DNA of 64,000 bases from Bacillota bacterium. GTDB lineage: Bacteria > Bacillota_A > Clostridia > Lachnospirales > Lachnospiraceae. The notes under the pieces were generated by a model, which saw only the letters and a program-made list of their open reading frames with translations, did not search any database and had not been told where the DNA came from. Position 1 is the first letter of the stretch. Each line of letters starts with the position of its first letter. This document shows positions 16,976 through 25,780 of this stretch, one piece after another. The DNA is taken from the NCBI GenBank assembly GCA_023443625.1, contig JAEZTQ010000079.1, positions 62,001 through 126,000 on the forward strand. The letters are read 5' to 3'. The position numbers were made by a program, and so were the translations under genes.

Positions 16976-17284
16976 CTATAGTTTTAATCCAATGGCCTCA
17001 TTAACGTAGGAAGTGATAAAGTCCGGTTTACGTCCCGTCCCATGTCGATCAGGAATCTCTACGATTAGAGGAATTCTTCTGTTGAGCTTTATATCTTTAA
17101 TAATGTCAGGGAACTCATTGCTCAATTTCTCTGTGATTAAAATAATGCCAATGGTTTTATCAACAAGCACTTTATCTAATTCATCTTTTAATTCGGGTTT
17201 TGTATGAACTACAACACCATTGATCCCTGCAAGCTTCATTCCTGTATAAGTATCAACATTATCGCTGATAAGGTGCATGCGCAT
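16976..17284 (-). CDS. ntpF: V-type ATP synthase subunit F
   Basis: Small Rossmann-like subunit (102 residues) that binds subunit D in the rotor. It begins MRMHLISDNVDTYTGMKLAGI, has DKTIGIILITEKL in the middle, and ends with a C-terminal helix. ATG 17284 is supported by GGAGGTAATT immediately upstream. It sits between K and E, within a tightly packed operon. Confidence 0.9.
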   Translation of the reverse strand: MRMHLISDNVDTYTGMKLAGINGVVVHTKPELKDELDKVLVDKTIGIILITEKLSNEFPDIIKDIKLNRRIPLIVEIPDRHGTGRKPDFITSYVNEAIGLKL

Positions 17285-17344
17285 AATTACCTCCATACCA
17301 CCAAAAGGCAGTTTTGTCTAGATTTTAGGTCCTTCTGTAATAAA

Positions 17345-17767
17345 TTAGGTTAATAAAATCATGAAGGAGATAATTAAGCCATATAGAGCAACACCCTCTG
17401 CAAGACCAACGAATACGATGGATTTACCCATAATAGAGGAGTCTTCGCTAATAGCACCTAATGCAGCAGAAGAAGCAGAAGCAACAGCGATACCACCACC
17501 GATACAGGATAAACCAGTTGATAAAGCGGCAGCAATAAATTTCCAACCATCAACAGTACTAGCAGCAACTTCCGTTGCTTCAGCAGCAGATACCTTACCG
17601 GTAAACATCATAATATTTGCAATTACCATAATACTAAAGAATAAAAATACATTGAAGCCCAGGGCAGCTTTGAAGCCTCCCTTTGTTCTCTTGCTACGAA
17701 GAAATGCCCCGAAAGGAATTATAAAGCTTAATAATAATGCAATAACAATTGTAATCTTGATTAACAT
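17345..17767 (-). CDS. ntpK: V-type ATP synthase subunit K (rotor ring)
   Basis: Proteolipid of the ion-carrying ring, 140 residues. Four hydrophobic helices are seen: 3-22, 38-56, 76-106 and 115-138. Only the last hairpin carries an ionisable residue, E124 in GLAEGVALYG. The first hairpin (IALLLSFIIPFGAFL, then FNVFLFFSIMVIANIMMF) has none, so each copy should contribute one site per four helices. GGAGG precedes ATG 17767. Whether Na+ or H+ is carried cannot be settled by eye. Confidence 0.93.
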   Translation of the reverse strand: MLIKITIVIALLLSFIIPFGAFLRSKRTKGGFKAALGFNVFLFFSIMVIANIMMFTGKVSAAEATEVAASTVDGWKFIAAALSTGLSCIGGGIAVASASSAALGAISEDSSIMGKSIVFVGLAEGVALYGLIISFMILLT

Positions 17768-17835
17768 GGATATTATCCTCCTAAAATTTAGTTTTTTGTA
17801 TTAATAACTAGGGTATTAAAAGCTTTTTGGGCCTA

Positions 17836-19740
17836 TTACTTACTTTTGTAGGGCTTAAATTCTTTACCAGTTCCTCTGTAAAAACGGCTGAACATCTCAT
17901 AATACTCAAGTCGAAGCACCTGTATACCGACAATTAAGCCTTCCATAACGGTAACAAAGATATTACCAAGGATTAAGACAGGAATATTTAATCCTCCAGC
18001 TTCTGTTTTTGCTAAAAGCATGACCACTGCCATCATACCCGCATGGCTAATAGCGAAAGCACCCACACGGAGAAAGGAGATGGTGTTAGAAAAATAACTA
18101 AGTAATATTTCAAATATTTCAAAGGAAGTTTCTACAAAGAACATTCCTTTTTGATCTGGAAAGATTTTTTTCTTTTTCTGAATAACATGGGTCAGAGGCT
18201 CTTTGAAAAAGATCAAAATAATCGGAATAATAAAGCATACCAGGATGAGGAGTACCCCGGGAAGAGTATTCTTGGTTACAATCAGTAGAATACTTCCGAT
18301 TAAGGAACCATAGAAAACCAATCCGGCTATACCATTGGTATCAAAGAAAACTCTACCCCAATCCTTAGCTTTAATGCTGTTGATGATATTAAGAATCATG
18401 GCAACTAAAATCATGAGAACACCAAAGCCTACAGCAGTAAATAATACGGTCATTGCACTATCCCTTGGTGAAAGCCAAATAGGGTGCAGGGGGTTACCTT
18501 CAAAGCCAAAAATACTTCCATACATAAATCCAAAGAGAACAGAGAACAACCCGCAAATAGCTATAATAGCTGCCAAGGTCATCTTCTTTAATTTGTAGAG
18601 GAGTAGACCAGCAATGATTAGGCAAAGCCCCTGTCCTACATCACCGAACATAATACCAAAGATAAGAGAGTAGGTAAGTGCAATAATGGAGGTTGGATCA
18701 ATTTCATTATAAGCAGGTAAGCCATACATTTTAATGAACATCTCAAAGGGCTTAAATAAAACGAAATTCTTTAGCTTGGTAGGTGGAGTTTTGTCCTCCT
18801 CCTGCTCTTGGTCGTTAACAATGCAGCAAACGAGGTTGTCTTTATCTATCTCTTCAAGGAGATTTTTGGATTCCTTTTCTGTAATCCATCCACTTAGTAT
18901 ATAGAAAACATCATTGGAATCCTTTTGCCTTGTACAGGCGGCCATCTTACGTACATCAAAATTTAAGGATAAGGTGTTGATTGTATGATGTGCCAGCAAT
19001 AAATCCTCAGATATACCCCTTATATTTTGATTAATCTCTGTTTGAACAGTTTGAATGTTATCATCAATTTCCTTGATTTTGGTCATAATAGAGTTATAGG
19101 CTTCTTCTGGAGTACCCTGATAAGCATTGGGAAGAAGGACCTGCTCAAAATGAAGGGAGGCATAAATAGCATCAATTTTATCTGCTTCATTCGAAGGTAC
19201 AAAATATATTCCCCATACATAATCTTTATCTCTATCACATTCAAGAAATACAGTTGTCAGGTTATCATAAACGTATTTGGAAAAACGGGTATAGAACTCT
19301 TGAGGAATTTTACCAAAACGAAATTTAATAAATTTCAAGTCCATGATTTGCTGCATGTCATAATCAAAAGGGCGGTAGTGCTCAATCTGTGTGAGTAATT
19401 CATTGTATTTATTGCGCTGCTGTTTTAAATTATCTTTATGGATACTTAGTTCTGCTAACTTTGTGTAGGCAGAATCAATCACCTGAGTTGCCTCCTCACG
19501 TGTCATCAGGTCCTTGGATGGTCTATTAGTATTGTCGAGTTGTTTGATTAAGTCTTCGGATTTTTGAAGCAAATCCTTATACGGATTAATTTCGACAAAA
19601 GGTTTTAAGCTGTAATTAGTTTTTAGCTCTGTTAAAGCATTTTCCAAATGGATACTATATTTACTCAGATACTGATTTACAACTCGGTCAAAGTCATCTC
19701 TAGGTCCTGTGATACTGAGGAAACGCATTTTTTCAATCAT
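17836..19740 (-). CDS. ntpI: V-type ATP synthase subunit I
   Basis: Membrane stator subunit (a/I family), 634 residues. The N-terminal half is a soluble helical domain (1-330). The C-terminal half has about seven membrane segments, including FGIMFGDVGQGL, MYGSIFGFEGNPL and FLRVGAFAISHAGMM, which surround the ion half-channels and the essential Arg. GGAGG precedes ATG 19740. It lies between C and K in the operon and is 18 bases from subunit C. Confidence 0.95.
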   Translation of the reverse strand: MIEKMRFLSITGPRDDFDRVVNQYLSKYSIHLENALTELKTNYSLKPFVEINPYKDLLQKSEDLIKQLDNTNRPSKDLMTREEATQVIDSAYTKLAELSIHKDNLKQQRNKYNELLTQIEHYRPFDYDMQQIMDLKFIKFRFGKIPQEFYTRFSKYVYDNLTTVFLECDRDKDYVWGIYFVPSNEADKIDAIYASLHFEQVLLPNAYQGTPEEAYNSIMTKIKEIDDNIQTVQTEINQNIRGISEDLLLAHHTINTLSLNFDVRKMAACTRQKDSNDVFYILSGWITEKESKNLLEEIDKDNLVCCIVNDQEQEEDKTPPTKLKNFVLFKPFEMFIKMYGLPAYNEIDPTSIIALTYSLIFGIMFGDVGQGLCLIIAGLLLYKLKKMTLAAIIAICGLFSVLFGFMYGSIFGFEGNPLHPIWLSPRDSAMTVLFTAVGFGVLMILVAMILNIINSIKAKDWGRVFFDTNGIAGLVFYGSLIGSILLIVTKNTLPGVLLILVCFIIPIILIFFKEPLTHVIQKKKKIFPDQKGMFFVETSFEIFEILLSYFSNTISFLRVGAFAISHAGMMAVVMLLAKTEAGGLNIPVLILGNIFVTVMEGLIVGIQVLRLEYYEMFSRFYRGTGKEFKPYKSK

Positions 19741-19758
19741 TTTGTACCTCCAGTATAA

Positions 19759-20793
19759 TTATTGCAGGATAAACTCCTGCTTCCTGTTAAGATCCAAACC
19801 ATAACGTATACATTCCAAAGCAGTGGTAAGCTGATCGATTTCCATATCCTTGCAGTATAAATAATAGCTTACCGCAGTCATAGATTTGGGATATCGGGTA
19901 ACGTTATTCTGGTAAATTCGATTTATTCTTCTGTTGAACTCTCGTTCAATGGTTCCCTCCTTTAGATGTGCTACTAAATCTTTGTATTGTGTTGTAGAGA
20001 GTATATTCATATACTCATCAAGAGTATTAGCACTAACCAGTCGGGCTAGTTGTAGCTTAGTAAGCTTGTAATTCACAGGAATTAAATATGTAAATATCTC
20101 AGCTGTACTTTTATCGTAGGATTTTTTGGAGCGATATATCCACATAATATTAAGCATATCAATTTCAGTACCAAGAATCAAGGTAAAGGAGGTTTTGTTA
20201 ATACCCTTTAACATTTTCTCCTTTAACTTCCAGGATTTGGTGAAATAGTAAACATCCAGAGCCATCTCATAATCAAAGGTAGTTACTCCGCTTTTATTAC
20301 TGACATTATTGAGTACAGGGTAATACTTGGTCCCATGAAGATGTTGAATATATTCATCAATGGTCTGAGAATTGGTAAGAGCACTGGTGTTGATACGGGA
20401 ATGCTTTTCAAAAAAGGGGTGAAAATTAGACAGATCATAAGTCTTTTTATTATTATATATTAGCCGTATACAATCTTTTAACACGTTAACTTCATATCGA
20501 AAGAAAATAAACTCTAAATATCGTCTTTGTTCTTGGTTAGCAAAACGATAGATTTTGGTATAGTCTAAGTATAGACCATTAATAAAGATCTTCTCGGCCT
20601 CACCACGATGTATTTCATGCTCATCGTATTTATCGAACATCTCCTTATAGCCAGAATGTTTCTTTAAAAAGGCAATGAAATCTGATACTGATTCAAGTGA
20701 GGCAATAATATTATACTCATCGCTGTTAATCAGTTTAGGCTTCATTGCTTTTACTTTGGTAATAATACCGCAATAGGACATTGAGTTATGCAT
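19759..20793 (-). CDS. ntpC: V-type ATP synthase subunit C
   Basis: Funnel-shaped subunit (C/d family) that couples the central stalk to the K ring. The 344 residues are mostly helical, with three repeated helical blocks as in the family. Examples are SYCGIITKVKAM at the start and FEIMFFRYEVNVLK-like segments; here EFIFFRYEVNVLKDCIRLI can be seen. GGAGG lies seven bases before ATG 20793. Similarity in this family is low, but position and length support the call. Confidence 0.88.
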   Translation of the reverse strand: MHNSMSYCGIITKVKAMKPKLINSDEYNIIASLESVSDFIAFLKKHSGYKEMFDKYDEHEIHRGEAEKIFINGLYLDYTKIYRFANQEQRRYLEFIFFRYEVNVLKDCIRLIYNNKKTYDLSNFHPFFEKHSRINTSALTNSQTIDEYIQHLHGTKYYPVLNNVSNKSGVTTFDYEMALDVYYFTKSWKLKEKMLKGINKTSFTLILGTEIDMLNIMWIYRSKKSYDKSTAEIFTYLIPVNYKLTKLQLARLVSANTLDEYMNILSTTQYKDLVAHLKEGTIEREFNRRINRIYQNNVTRYPKSMTAVSYYLYCKDMEIDQLTTALECIRYGLDLNRKQEFILQ

Positions 20794-20839
20794 ATCTTAT
20801 CCTCCCTAGTAAATAGAAAAAACACACTATCATAAGAGT

Positions 20840-21154
20840 TTAGGTTATTGTAATTATATTATGAAATATTTTATCTACTAAGGTAACGTGATTTTTATTA
20901 TAATATTCCTCTAATTCCTCCAGGTGTTTATTACTGCTTTCCGTTAAGCTTTGCTTTTCTTTCTCAAAAGCTTCTTCAGCTTGTTTAAATAGAGCATTTA
21001 TTTTTGCCTTATTCTCATCAGCAATTACTTTTTCCATATCAGTGATCGCTTTTTCGTGTTCTTCAAGCAGTTGTGTTTTTTCATAATTAGCATGCTCAAT
21101 TATTTGATTTGCTTTATTTTCTATGTCAAATAAAAGGCTGACCACTTTTTCCAT
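20840..21154 (-). CDS. V-type ATP synthase subunit G/H (stalk)
   Basis: First gene of the operon: 104 residues, almost all charged helix (ENKANQIIEHANYEKTQLL, then long EK-rich heptads). This is the expected partner of subunit E in the peripheral stalk. GGAGG lies upstream of ATG 21154. Identification rests on coiled-coil character, size and position at the head of the operon, because this subunit is very poorly conserved. Confidence 0.8.
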   Translation of the reverse strand: MEKVVSLLFDIENKANQIIEHANYEKTQLLEEHEKAITDMEKVIADENKAKINALFKQAEEAFEKEKQSLTESSNKHLEELEEYYNKNHVTLVDKIFHNIITIT

Positions 21155-21198
21155 TTTTTTATATCCCTCCTATTACAATTTGTTCAATTGATATCAAT

Positions 21199-21226
21199 AT
21201 AATACATCGAATAAAAAGAATTGCAA
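21199..21226 (-). promoter_or_regulatory. Candidate promoter of the V-ATPase operon
   Basis: On the minus strand TTGCAA (21221-21226) and TATTAT (21199-21204) are separated by 16 bases. The start codon of the first gene is about 45 bases on. It is the best sigma-A-like pair between the transposase and the operon. Confidence 0.5.
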
Positions 21227-21289
21227 TAGTCATTTTGCACAATATATCCTAAATAACTATTAATTATTTTGATTATTTTTTAATAATTT

Positions 21290-21317
21290 AAGTAAAATAT
21301 CAGGGAATATTTTACTT
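21290..21317. terminator. Hairpin between transposase and V-ATPase operon
   Basis: AAGTAAAATAT (21290-21300) pairs perfectly with ATATTTTACTT (21307-21317) around a six-base loop. A T6 run follows on the plus strand; on the minus strand the tail is TTAAATTATT. It may insulate the ATPase operon from transposase transcription. Confidence 0.45.
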
Positions 21318-21349
21318 TTTTGACAGTAAGGTCATAGTCGTTATGCAAT

Positions 21350-22945
21350 CTATTTTTTTGTTTGTGCACAAATATTTCTCATTTTATTTATAGGAATAAT
21401 TTCTTTCGATGTATGAAAGCCAAATGCATCATGTAATGCATCAGTCAGCTCTGTTCTTGTGTAGGTAGGAATGTATCCTTTCCCCTTAAACTTCAGGAAA
21501 TTCATTTCCCTTAAACTATCTAAAATCTGACTGCAGGTATATCTATCATCCAATTTCTTTTCTAGATATCTGTATACAATAAGTGTAATGAAGCAGGTGG
21601 CTAAATGAGCTTTTATTCTTTCTTTGTCGTGAAGGTAAATTGGACGGGGCTCAAATTCACTTTTCATAGTACGGAAACATTCTTCAATTTCCCAGCGTCT
21701 CCTATTGATTGTTACGATGGACTGTGCCTCATCCTCCAGGTTGGTGCAGATCGCATAAAACCCATCGTACTGTGATTCCTGATTTACGGCTTTCAGAGCT
21801 CTCTCTAACTGATTACTGCGGATGGTTCCCTGATATTCTTTATATTTTAAGGAGAAGGTAACAATCAGTTGCTGTTTTAGTCCGTCTTCCTTAATCCATC
21901 TGTTTTTATAATAGATTTTATCCTTATCCTCTTTCTCATTCAGTTTGGATATATCGTAAAGGAACTTTGGGTCGCCACCAGAAAGCTTCCAGCCCTCTCT
22001 GGATAAGGCCCAGTTTTGTTGATGCCTTTTCAGTTGCTTTACGGGCTGTGTAGTGATAAAATCCCTGTTTCCTTCCACGTGGTCATTGAATTTTCGGTTA
22101 CTAGTGGAAGAAAGTCCGGCATGGGTACATATAACAATCTTAGATAAGTCAAAGTTGGTAAGCAATTTCTCTTCTAGAGGGATAAGAGAGGGTTGCTGAT
22201 TCTGGTTTTGGGGATTAATAGAGAAGGCAAGGGGAAAGCCCTCGGCATCCATAAACAGTCCCATTTCAACCATGGGAAGAGGACGATTTTCCTTGCTTAA
22301 TCCAAACTGTTTGTCATCCTCGCCTTGCTCTAGCTCAAAACAGAAGTTAGTGCAGTCATAATAAATCACACCTGTTTTCCGTTTGGAAATCTTCATGCTG
22401 TTTTTGAACAGTCTGCTTTGTATGTAGTGGGATTCCTGTGCAATAACAGAAAGAGCAGGGTAAATTTGATGAAGCTCAAAATCTGGCTGTTCCATAAATT
22501 TGTGGGAATCCTCAAATGTACCAAGTTTTGATGAAGGAAAAAGAATTCGTGAAAAAATCAGTCTGGATAGAATGGAATTTAGGTTATATTTAAAATCGTG
22601 TTTCTTGGCAATTGCCGTACTAATCTTGTCCAAACCAAGTTCATGGTAAATATCTTGTAAGAAAAGGTAGCCACCATTAAAACAACGCTGTTGGTTTTCG
22701 CATAAATCGCTTAGAGGAGAAAAGTCAACTGAAATAGGAGCAGTGCCTTTTAACTCTATTTCATTCATAAGAGCAACCTGTTCCTTTGCCCATGCTTTGG
22801 CGTCCGTTACCCCATAGGTTTCGCAGAGATGCTTTTCAGAACCAAATCTTTTCACAACCATTGATTTATTTTTACCATCAACATAAATTGTTTTCTGTGC
22901 ATAATAAGAAATGTATTTACCTTTTTTAGCCCAACCTAACCTCAT
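21350..22945 (-). mobile_element. IS1634-like (IS4 superfamily) transposase, probably inactive
   Basis: DDE transposase of 531 residues, full length for the IS1634 group. An N-terminal DNA-binding region (WAKKGKYISYYAQKTIYVDG) is followed by the first catalytic Asp in IYYDCTNF. The position where relatives I recall read DAGLSS is HAGLSS here (codon CAT). The C-terminal RRWEIEECFRTMK holds the catalytic Glu. Without the second Asp the enzyme should be dead. ATG 22945 has AAGGAG seven bases upstream; a TTG at 22951 is also in frame. I could not recognise terminal inverted repeats or target duplications, so the element's outer limits are not given. Confidence 0.85.
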
Positions 22946-23112
22946 GACCAAACTCCTTAAAAATAGAATATGTAACCATCATACCATAACTATTCATAGC
23001 GTGGAAGAGATAATTTCAAATCAGACAAAATGCAGAGTCATTTTAAGGCTTTGCGATATAGTATTGATAACAAAGCATCAAAGACCCCTTTAGAAAGTAA
23101 GGATATAGATTT

Positions 23113-23127
23113 AGAAAACGATTAAGT
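23113..23127 (+). promoter_or_regulatory. Operator-like 15-mer, copy 1
   Basis: AGAAAACGATTAAGT. The AAAACG core with a central CG step is typical of LacI-family operators. An exact second copy lies 228 bases downstream. Confidence 0.4.
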
Positions 23128-23340
23128 ATATAATTGCAAACTTTTATAAATAATACTTGCAAAAAATTTCGAAAAGGTTTAAGATGATGTTAATATAATA
23201 AATAGTAAATTTACATGATATTTAGGTTTAATGGTTGATTTGATCTTTTATCACACATTGAATTTGTATAAATAGTGATTAAGAGTACTAAATATAGGAA
23301 ATAAGTAACATATTCTATATAAAATATTTCGTACATACAC

Positions 23341-23355
23341 AGAAAACGATTAAGT
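23341..23355 (+). promoter_or_regulatory. Operator-like 15-mer, copy 2
   Basis: Exact repeat of AGAAAACGATTAAGT, ending 47 bases before the GTG start of the LacI-family gene. The position suits autorepression, with possible looping to copy 1. Confidence 0.45.
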
Positions 23356-23402
23356 TGAATTATTAAGAATTAATTCAAACGAAAATAGTAAGGAGTATTA
23401 CA

Positions 23403-24416
23403 GTGGTTTCAATAAAGGATGTATCATTAAGATGTGGTGTATCTGTAGCAACAGTAAGTAAAGCTTTAAACGATCACACCGATATAGCTGTTGCCACCAA
23501 AGAAAACATAAAGAGAATTGCGAAAGAAATGGGCTACTTCCCGAATTCTTCTGCAAGAGCCTTAAAGACAAACCGTACATATAATCTAGGAGTTTTATTT
23601 GTTGATGAAGCTCAGAGTGGATTAACTCATGAATACTTTGCTAATGTATTGGATAGCTTTAAGGTAGAAGCAGAAAAAAACGGTTATGATATAACATTTA
23701 TTAGTAAGAATATGGGACATAAGAATATGTCCTACTATGAACACAGTAAGTACCGTGGAGTCGACGGAGTAGTAATTGCTTGTATTGATTTTTCAGATCC
23801 TGGAGTTTTAGAATTAATTCATGGAGAGTTACCTGTTGTTACAATTGATCATGTGTTCGATAACAGATCGGCCATAACCTCAGACAATGTAAATGGGATG
23901 AGAGAACTGATTCATTACATCTATGAGAAGGGGCACAGAAAAATCGCATATATCCATGGAGCGGATTCCTCTGTTACACAAAACCGGGTTGGGAGCTTTT
24001 ATAAAACCTTGGGTGAACTTGGAATTGTTGTTCCTGATTATTATGTGAAGAGTGGTATTTATCATGACCCGAATACAACGGCAATTTTAACTAGGGAACT
24101 TCTGGCTCTTAAGGAACGACCTACCTGTATTATATTTCCAGATGATTTTTCCTGTGTTGGTGGAATGAACGTCATTAAGGAAGAAGGACTTCGTATACCT
24201 GAAGATATATCTATAGTTGGATACGATGGAATATTATTATCACAGGTACTTGATCCAAAACTGACTACACTGCAACAGGATACCAAAGCCTTGGGGAGAA
24301 GTGCTGCGGAGAAATTAATAACCTTAATTGAAAATCCTAAAGCATCAATTATTGAAAGAGTAGTAGTTGAAGGGAAGGTTGTAGAAGGAGAATCTGTAAG
24401 TAATTTAAAGAAATGA
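23403..24416 (+). CDS. LacI-family transcriptional regulator
   Basis: Repressor of 337 residues. The N-terminal helix-turn-helix (VSIKDVSLRCGVSVATVSKALN, about 2-23) and the hinge helix (NSSARALK) are followed by a periplasmic-binding-protein-like sensor domain (YNLGVLFVDEAQ to the C-terminus). The start is GTG 23403, with AAGGAG seven bases upstream; the family aligns from this residue. No sugar-utilisation gene lies next to it, so the effector is unknown. It is followed by a very strong terminator and is probably monocistronic. Confidence 0.9.
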   Translation: MVSIKDVSLRCGVSVATVSKALNDHTDIAVATKENIKRIAKEMGYFPNSSARALKTNRTYNLGVLFVDEAQSGLTHEYFANVLDSFKVEAEKNGYDITFISKNMGHKNMSYYEHSKYRGVDGVVIACIDFSDPGVLELIHGELPVVTIDHVFDNRSAITSDNVNGMRELIHYIYEKGHRKIAYIHGADSSVTQNRVGSFYKTLGELGIVVPDYYVKSGIYHDPNTTAILTRELLALKERPTCIIFPDDFSCVGGMNVIKEEGLRIPEDISIVGYDGILLSQVLDPKLTTLQQDTKALGRSAAEKLITLIENPKASIIERVVVEGKVVEGESVSNLKK

Positions 24417-24794
24417 ATTAAATATGAAGATGGGGGAGATTATCAAGGGAGAGATACTTGATTATAGCGAGAGACTATTATTTATATTAATATTGCAGAC
24501 TGATAAGAAGTATAGAATTTAATGTTAACAAATACTGGGGAGTAATTATTACATATAAAATATAGCTTATTATCAAAGTGCGATATTGAATCAAAAAGAA
24601 TGGTATAAATACAACGAAAAAGTTGTATTTATACCATTCTTTTTGACTTAAAAGGAAATACATCCTATGAATAAACGCACCAAGGTAAACTCTTTGTCAT
24701 GGTAATAATTAACATCATGATATTCCTAAGATCATGAAATAAATTAATAAATAATGGTAATACTGTAGTAAAATATGTATTTGGAGGTTTTATT
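24417..24794. other. Intergenic region between lacI-like gene and rubrerythrin
   Basis: About 380 bases: the terminator at 24591-24646, then AAAGGAAATACATCCTATGAA (from 24651), which looks like a decayed relative of the AATTGCG-loop hairpins seen at 28410 and 62999, then the rubrerythrin leader. No gene was found. Confidence 0.45.
24591..24646. terminator. Very long perfect terminator hairpin
   Basis: A 25-base perfect stem: the 5' arm starts TCAAAAAGAATGGTATAAAT at 24591, and the 3' arm (24622-24646) ends in CTTTTTGA. The loop is GAAAAA. A run of A on one side and T on the other makes it usable in both directions. It is among the longest stems in the window. Confidence 0.85.
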
Positions 24795-25391
24795 ATGGCT
24801 GTAGACTTTAGAGAAAGTCAGACCAAGGATAATCTTATGAGGGCCTTTGCAGGTGAAAGTCAGGCAAGAAACCGATATACTTTTGGAGCTTCCCAGGCAA
24901 AGAAGAATAATCTTCATGTAATCGAAGCTGTATTCACATTTACAGCTGATCAAGAAAAGGAACATGCTGAAATCTTTTATAATTATTTAAAGGAGATGGC
25001 AGGAGAGAATATTCATATTGATGGAGGCTATCCTGTTGATATTGATGATGATATAATTAAAATATTACGAGCTGCCCAACATAATGAATACGAGGAGTAT
25101 GATCCGGTTTATAAAAGCTTTGGAGATATTGCCAAGGAAGAGGGCTTTAATAATATAGCAGCTAGCTTTCATATGATTTCAGGTATTGAGAAAACCCATG
25201 GAGATCGTTTTGCTAAATTTGCACAACTTATGGAAGAGAATAAATTATTTGTCTCTGATGTTGAAGAGGGTTGGATGTGTCTTAATTGCGGATATGTACA
25301 TTGGGGAAAGGAAGCTTTAAAGGAATGCCCTGTGTGTCATCATAATCAGGGGTATTTTATTCGTATAACCATGGCTCCATTTACCTCATAA
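24795..25391 (+). CDS. rbr: Rubrerythrin
   Basis: Peroxide-scavenging di-iron protein of strict anaerobes, 198 residues. The ferritin-like domain (1-150) has ligands E21, E54, H57, E98, E101, E132 and H135. The C-terminal rubredoxin domain binds iron through C162, C165, C178 and C181 (CLNCG and CPVC). GGAGG precedes the ATG. The His in the ExxH pattern marks a true rubrerythrin rather than a symerythrin. It acts on the peroxide produced by the desulfoferrodoxin at 10115. Confidence 0.96.
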   Translation: MAVDFRESQTKDNLMRAFAGESQARNRYTFGASQAKKNNLHVIEAVFTFTADQEKEHAEIFYNYLKEMAGENIHIDGGYPVDIDDDIIKILRAAQHNEYEEYDPVYKSFGDIAKEEGFNNIAASFHMISGIEKTHGDRFAKFAQLMEENKLFVSDVEEGWMCLNCGYVHWGKEALKECPVCHHNQGYFIRITMAPFTS

Positions 25392-25429
25392 CAACTTGTG
25401 GAATGTTTATATATTCTAGGAATGGTACA

Positions 25430-25459
25430 TTGGCATTACAAATAGATTAGTAATGCCAA
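25430..25459 (+). terminator. Hairpin after rubrerythrin
   Basis: TTGGCATTAC and GTAATGCCAA form a perfect ten-base stem with a ten-base loop, 38 bases after the stop codon. There is no T tract, so it may end transcription only partly or protect the mRNA end. Confidence 0.45.
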
Positions 25460-25654
25460 TATACCTGAACTTATATATTGTGTAGTTTATTAAAAACAAA
25501 GCTTTAGTTCTTATTTAGAAAGGCTTTAGGTAGCACAAAGTTCAATGAACTTTGAATAGTTACCATATGTATGTTTGCTAGGATGCATAAAATAATGGAG
25601 ATATCGTATATAGATATGAATACTACATAAAATAGATAAATATACTACAACATA

Positions 25655-25684
25655 TTGACAACGATACTTTGACTGAGTTATAAT
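25655..25684 (+). promoter_or_regulatory. Sigma-A promoter of the flavoprotein gene
   Basis: TTGACA (25655-25660) and TATAAT (25679-25684) are both perfect consensus boxes, spaced 18 bases. The transcript should begin near 25691, placing the FabT-like box at 25724-25740 in the leader. Confidence 0.7.
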
Positions 25685-25723
25685 ATGCAGTAATCAATTG
25701 TAGAAAACAACAACTTGATTAAT

Positions 25724-25740
25724 AGTTTGATAATCAAAAT
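25724..25740 (+). promoter_or_regulatory. FabT-like operator
   Basis: AGTTTGATAATCAAAAT contains the palindrome TTTGATAATCAAA. FabT, the MarR-family repressor of fatty-acid synthesis in streptococci, binds ANTTTGATTATCAAATT as I recall it, so the match is close. It lies downstream of the promoter, where a repressor would block elongation or initiation. Confidence 0.6.
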
Positions 25741-25780
25741 AATATTTACATAGCGAAATTTTATTAATAGGAGAATAATT

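Larger units (their letters stand above)
22946..23402. other. Intergenic region upstream of the LacI gene
   Basis: About 450 bases. The first 100-150 probably belong to the insertion sequence. Then come a 15-base motif (23113-23127), a possible promoter (TTGCAA 23157-23162, 17-base gap, TAAGAT 23180-23185), and a second exact copy of the motif at 23341-23355. The second copy is followed by an inverted repeat TTGAATTA/TAATTCAA (23355-23362 and 23371-23378). No gene was seen. Confidence 0.5.
25392..25780. other. Intergenic region with hairpin, promoter and operator
   Basis: About 390 bases: a hairpin TTGGCATTAC/GTAATGCCAA (25430-25439 and 25450-25459) past rubrerythrin, a 17-base palindrome AAAGTTCAATGAACTTT (25537-25553), then a good promoter and a FabT-like box listed separately. 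No gene. Confidence 0.6.

Noticed and set aside
19027..19398. Open frame opposite V-ATPase subunit I
   Set aside because: It lies fully within a conserved gene on the other strand; no ribosome binding site or known motif.
21226..23043. GTCATTTT on both sides of the transposase as element ends
   Set aside because: Only seven or eight bases match and no inverted repeat extends from them.
21325..23102. AGTAAGG at 21325-21331 and 23096-23102 as target duplication of the insertion sequence
   Set aside because: The sequences just inside the two copies do not form inverted repeats, so the match is probably chance.
24651..24690. Third full copy of the AATTGCG hairpin
   Set aside because: GGAAATACATCCTATGAA keeps only part of the loop and a four-base stem, too little to call.
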